Shown piece by piece: positions 60,287 through 64,000 of a stretch of 64,000 nucleotides of DNA. Within the stretch, counting starts at the first letter, position 1; the number at the start of each line of letters is the position of its first letter. The notes under the pieces were generated by a model. It saw nothing but the letters and a program-made list of their open reading frames with translations, made no database searches and had not been told where the DNA came from. The position numbers and the translations under genes were made by a program. The stretch lies in NCBI GenBank assembly GCA_037143335.1, contig JBAWZA010000015.1, positions 18,246-82,245 on the forward strand, read 5' to 3'. Origin of the DNA: PALSA-1296 sp037143335 (GTDB lineage: Bacteria; Bacteroidota; Ignavibacteria; Palsa-1295).

Positions 60287-63200
60287 ATGAAATCGCTCAG
60301 ATTCATTCTTGTCATCATTGTGCTTCTGACACAGGAGAGTTCTTCGCTTGCACAGCAAATGAAATGGAAAATCGCCGCCCCGCGAATCCTCACCCCTGCG
60401 ATATTTATTGGTGGGTTGCCCGTGGAGTTCGGAGCGATAGCGTGTAAAGGAAAAATTATTCTTGCCGGATGGTCAAATCTTGTTCTCTCAACTGATGGTG
60501 GACTGAGTTGGAGAAACTTGAGCGTTCCTTTCCTTGTAAACGGCGACTATGTCATGGATGCTGCGATCTATGATGATAAAACTCTGGCAGTGATGACAGC
60601 AGGACATGGCGGATTTCTCTCCCAGAATCAGGCAGCAAGTTGGCAGAATTTTGATCCGAATGGCGGAGGATACTCCGTCGCATTCGATGGCTCGCCCACA
60701 AAATTAGTCACGACTCATAATTCAAATACTGGATACGTATCTACGAACGGTGTACTCAAAACTTTTTCGATTCCTATCATTTACGGATCAACTGTTCGCA
60801 CTGCCGCCGATGGATCGCTGAGAATTTTTGGAGCTGATCCGAGTAATGCATGGCTCTTCTCGAGTTACGATCATGGGGTAAGTTGGCAGCGCGGCACTTC
60901 GCTGACGCAATCGGATGATTATTCTTTTATTATGGATCAAGTTGATCCGAAACGATGTGTCATCATAAACGAGAATTGGGTGTATAGACTCAGTGGCACC
61001 TCCAATATTTTCCTCTCCGCTGATAAAGGTGTGAACTGGACAAATCCTTACTCTCAACCACTCGGACCATTTGCTGATCTTGTCGGGGATTGTGCAACAG
61101 GTTGTCATGATTATTTTGCGGGTACAAAGACCAACGGAATTCTTCGCTCGACTGATAAGGGTTTGTCGTGGAAATCTATTGGTGGGCCTCCTTCTGCGAT
61201 TGACTCGCGCGCACTAGGTGCATCGGATGATAGTAGCATCTTCGTCATTGATACCATCGGAAATATTTGGGTAACTGATCCGATTAACGGTTCGGGAAGC
61301 TCTTCGCAAGTAACTGGCGATAATTATTTTCGCGATCTCTTGATTACCACCTGCGACCCCGATGTTGTCTCGCCACTTTATTTTTATAACTCAGGTTGTA
61401 CAAAGTCCACGATCTCAAAGGTTGAAATTCTTGGCAAAGACTCCGCACGATATTCGCTGGTTGGTTCATTATCTGCACCGTTTAATTATCCTGATAGTAT
61501 TCGGATTCATTTCTCTCCAACCAAATCCGGAATTACTGATGGACATCTCAAGATAACGTACAGTGATGGTAGCACCAAGCTCGTTGACCTTAGCGTGAAC
61601 GTTGGGCAACCACCGATAAGTCTCTCACCATCTGCACTTTTCTTAGGAGATACCATCTATGCTTGTTCCAGCGACAGTGTAGTACTGACAATCTCATCAC
61701 CATGCCCAATAGGATTTTCCAGCGTGAGCATTACAGGGGTTGACAGCGCCTCATTTATTCTTGAGGGAAACAAGTCTCTGGCTCTGCCGAAGGATTCTAC
61801 CATTCGGATTCTCTGCACTCCGCTTCGCTCAGGAAAACTCAGTGCGTATCTTGTGCTGGTGTTTTCGGATGGAAGAAAAATTACTGTCCCGATGAACCTC
61901 ACCGTACTTCCGAGTGTGCTCGCTATATCACCAAGTATTATCTTCGCGCGCGATACAATGCTGATCTGTGATGTGGATACGGCACACATAAACATCTCGT
62001 ATCCATGCTCGATTCAATTTACGACCATCGCTGTTCGTGGGACTGACAGTACCTCCTTCGAACTTCTCTCTCTCTCAAGCGGGTCACTTCCGAATGATTC
62101 TATTATTAGAGTTGCATGTCATCCCGAATATGTTGGTAAATTGAGTGCAGAAATTTATTTGCGAACGACAGACGGAAAGAGTTGGATACTACCTCTCAAG
62201 CGATTCATAAAATCTGCAACGCTCGATATTCAACCATTGTCATTCTTTGAGAATGATACCATTCGTAAATGTGGAAGCGACAGCGCAGAGTTGACACTGA
62301 AATCAGATTGCAAACTACAATTTAGTTCGTTCACGATTATTGGCACAGATTCGTCTTCGTTTGGAATGTCGGGACAAAGCTACGGAGTGCCAGAACACGA
62401 CTCCGTAGTAAGAATTTATTGCAACCCTACGCGTTCGGGAAAATTATCGGCGGTAATGCATATCGTTTCACATGACGGAAAAAATTGGGACATCCCTATA
62501 ACACCCTATGTAGATCCTGCCTCGATTGCAATTAGTCCGTCAGATTTATTTCATGATGATACCATTTCATTCTGCCAGACAAAAATTGTAACGGCGACTA
62601 TCACCTCCACATGCCAGCTCGGGATCACCGCACTTCATATCGGTGGTGCAGACTCGGCATCTTTCATTTCACTGACGAGCGTGCCTCTTCAACTTTCTCA
62701 GGATTCCACTGTCGTTGTGAATTGTATCCCAAAACGGACGGGACGTTTATCAGCATTCCTGCATATTGAGTTTTCACTCGGCATGTTCCGTGATATTCCC
62801 ATTACGATTGATGTCCTACCAGCTCCCATCATCGGCTTTCAACAAACGAAAAATATTTACACAGATGTTATCGGCGATGACATCACTGTCCCGATCTCGT
62901 TAGCCCACAGTAGCACATCTGTCAATGCTGAATTTAGTATTCACTTTGATACGCTCTCACTTGTGTATAAAGGATGCACCGACCAGTTAGGTAAGAATCA
63001 TGGTGCGGCTGCTGGTGCACTAGACCCTCGAATTTCTTATGTCAGCGGAGTTGATACCATTCTTTTTGCACATTTCGATTTTTATCCGATTGATACGGAG
63101 TGTACGCATATTATTTTCGATTCACTCACAAGTGCAAGCGGTGTGACGCAGTGCTTCGACATGCAAAGTGATAGCATCGTTGCTACGATCTGTTCACCAC

Positions 63201-63490
63201 AGGAATGCGCTCGTCCAACGATTGCACGAACCATGCGACTAGGGAAATTACCAATGCTTCATATCATTCCGAATCCGAGTTCGGGACATTTTTCGATCAT
63301 CACCGACCAAGATTTAGGAATGACTGAAATAACTTTGAGTGATGGGTTAGGAGCAAGAAGATTTTCGAACTTGATAGAAATATCAGATCAATCCCCGCCT
63401 GAGATAAATGTAGTGGGATTGCCCTCAGGTCTCTATTTCTTGAAGGTCACAGGAATTCTTTCAACACTGCCAGTGATGATAGAGAAGTAA
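60287..63490 (+). CDS. Large T9SS-exported protein with BNR blades and five ~101-residue Cys-containing repeats
   Basis: A 1067-residue protein: signal peptide (MKSLRFILVIIVLLTQESSSLAQ), an N-terminal propeller (to about 340) with SLSWRNLSV-, GVSWQRGTS-, GVNWTNPYS- and GLSWKSIGG-type blades, then five tandem Ig-like repeats of about 101 residues starting near 345, 444, 545, 646 and 747. Each has a Cys near its start, a second ~15 residues later and a third in a (C/V)xP motif (ILCTPLRSGKLSA, VACHPEYVGKLSA, IYCNPTRSGKLSA). The C-terminus is a T9SS sorting domain (HIIPNPSSGHFSI, LPSGLYFLKVTG). It is probably a surface adhesin or structural protein. Confidence 0.85.
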   Translation: MKSLRFILVIIVLLTQESSSLAQQMKWKIAAPRILTPAIFIGGLPVEFGAIACKGKIILAGWSNLVLSTDGGLSWRNLSVPFLVNGDYVMDAAIYDDKTLAVMTAGHGGFLSQNQAASWQNFDPNGGGYSVAFDGSPTKLVTTHNSNTGYVSTNGVLKTFSIPIIYGSTVRTAADGSLRIFGADPSNAWLFSSYDHGVSWQRGTSLTQSDDYSFIMDQVDPKRCVIINENWVYRLSGTSNIFLSADKGVNWTNPYSQPLGPFADLVGDCATGCHDYFAGTKTNGILRSTDKGLSWKSIGGPPSAIDSRALGASDDSSIFVIDTIGNIWVTDPINGSGSSSQVTGDNYFRDLLITTCDPDVVSPLYFYNSGCTKSTISKVEILGKDSARYSLVGSLSAPFNYPDSIRIHFSPTKSGITDGHLKITYSDGSTKLVDLSVNVGQPPISLSPSALFLGDTIYACSSDSVVLTISSPCPIGFSSVSITGVDSASFILEGNKSLALPKDSTIRILCTPLRSGKLSAYLVLVFSDGRKITVPMNLTVLPSVLAISPSIIFARDTMLICDVDTAHINISYPCSIQFTTIAVRGTDSTSFELLSLSSGSLPNDSIIRVACHPEYVGKLSAEIYLRTTDGKSWILPLKRFIKSATLDIQPLSFFENDTIRKCGSDSAELTLKSDCKLQFSSFTIIGTDSSSFGMSGQSYGVPEHDSVVRIYCNPTRSGKLSAVMHIVSHDGKNWDIPITPYVDPASIAISPSDLFHDDTISFCQTKIVTATITSTCQLGITALHIGGADSASFISLTSVPLQLSQDSTVVVNCIPKRTGRLSAFLHIEFSLGMFRDIPITIDVLPAPIIGFQQTKNIYTDVIGDDITVPISLAHSSTSVNAEFSIHFDTLSLVYKGCTDQLGKNHGAAAGALDPRISYVSGVDTILFAHFDFYPIDTECTHIIFDSLTSASGVTQCFDMQSDSIVATICSPQECARPTIARTMRLGKLPMLHIIPNPSSGHFSIITDQDLGMTEITLSDGLGARRFSNLIEISDQSPPEINVVGLPSGLYFLKVTGILSTLPVMIEK

Positions 63491-63589
63491 GCCAAAGATG
63501 TAGTGTTTGTGATGCCCGCCTTCGCAATCGAACACTCCGATGAAATTCCTTGTTTAAATCATTTGCAATAGGCACCTATACAATAAATT

Positions 63590-63799
63590 ATGAATATTGG
63601 CGGAAAAGAGTACGAGATTTTGATTCGCAGACGCGGCGAGACTGTGTATGCGGCGTTTTGCCCAGAGCTTGAGTTGATCGTCAATGGCACGGCACACGAG
63701 CAGGTCGAGAACAAAATGAAAGAGCTGATCATGGAGCACGTTGCTAAGGAGCAGGCAATCAGTGGTGGTTCGACAATCACTAAAGTGACGGAAGGGTAA
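63590..63799 (+). CDS. Small HicB-like fold protein
   Basis: A 69-residue protein with the pattern EYEILIRRRGETVYAAFCPELELIVNGTAHEQVENKMKELI, which follows the HicB/UPF0150 half-RNase-H-like fold. It is an orphan: no hicA-like toxin is adjacent. It lies upstream of priA with a 26-base gap. Function unknown; antitoxin-like behaviour would be a guess. Confidence 0.6.
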   Translation: MNIGGKEYEILIRRRGETVYAAFCPELELIVNGTAHEQVENKMKELIMEHVAKEQAISGGSTITKVTEG

Positions 63800-63825
63800 A
63801 TAACGATATTCGTGCAACTGATTCC

Positions 63826-64000
63826 ATGACTAAGTCCGATGGTTCGCGGTTTGCAATCGTTGCACTTCCCTTGCATTTTAAGTATCACTCTGGTGGAATT
63901 GAGGGCCTCACCTATTCCATCCCAGAGGAATTATCTACCCGCGCAAAAGTTGGCATTCGCGTTTCTGTCCCATTAGGAAAGCGATACATCACTGGCATCA
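63826..64000 (+). CDS. priA: Primosomal protein N' (PriA helicase), 3' partial
   Basis: The ATG at 63826 opens a frame to the right edge (58 codons visible). The start FAIVALPLHFKYHSGGIEGL and VGIRVSVPLGKRYITGI is the conserved N-terminal DNA-binding segment of PriA, the helicase that restarts stalled replication forks. The rest lies outside the window, so helicase motifs cannot be checked. Confidence 0.85.
   Translation, partial: MTKSDGSRFAIVALPLHFKYHSGGIEGLTYSIPEELSTRAKVGIRVSVPLGKRYITGI

Overview
The window looks like a chromosome segment from a bacterium of the Bacteroidota/Chlorobiota side of the tree, possibly a Kapabacteria- or Ignavibacteria-like lineage. That placement is inferred. 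The support is the many secreted proteins ending in a type IX secretion (T9SS) sorting domain (YPNP or similar, then a VYDVLGR-type strand and a GxYxxR/K-type ending), a PorX-type regulator, PorZ-like and PorE-like proteins, and otherwise ordinary housekeeping genes at moderate GC. I see no phage, insertion sequence, conjugation module or CRISPR array. The gene content is chromosomal core interleaved with large secreted surface proteins.

Layout. 0-9 kb: a 5'-truncated T9SS esterase, hslVU, small secreted proteins, a C39-like protease, and two genes that both lost their N-termini at one junction near base 7255, followed by a response regulator. 9-19 kb: SRP RNA, an MFS exporter, a hicBA toxin-antitoxin pair, ispF coupled to a 1010-residue secreted propeller protein, an OmpA/PD40 protein and a second T9SS protein. 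19-29 kb: a secreted Hcp-like protein, cfa, queA, bcp, a small run ending in a LolA-like carrier, rfaE2, rlmN and glcEF. 29-36 kb: HAD, pentapeptide, acyl-CoA synthetase, ppk1, a PAP2 phosphatase, clpP, and tig behind a tRNA-Leu. 37-45 kb: a T9SS protein, sucC, a PorE-like OmpA protein, an ECF sigma factor and glcD. 45-55 kb: a collinear block porX - hydrolase - tsaE - tsaB - lipoprotein - yraN - ftsE-like - ribH - porZ-like - fmdB. 55-64 kb: an ECF sigma / anti-sigma-with-outer-membrane-barrel / propeller lipoprotein operon, two more T9SS proteins, a small HicB-like protein and the start of priA.

How it fits together. The strongest theme is the cell envelope. T9SS cargo is encoded alongside probable T9SS regulatory and structural proteins (PorX, PorZ-like, PorE-like). 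Two ECF sigma factors could couple envelope state to transcription. The most unusual system is the operon at 54.8-58.6 kb: its anti-sigma protein has a cytoplasmic N-terminus, one inner-membrane helix, a roughly 170-residue Pro/Asn-rich linker and a C-terminal outer-membrane barrel, so a single polypeptide could span both membranes. Other points of interest are an FtsE-like ATPase without its catalytic Glu and H-loop His, a signal-peptide-bearing Hcp-like protein, a head-to-head gene-fusion breakpoint, and several families of palindromic intergenic repeats.
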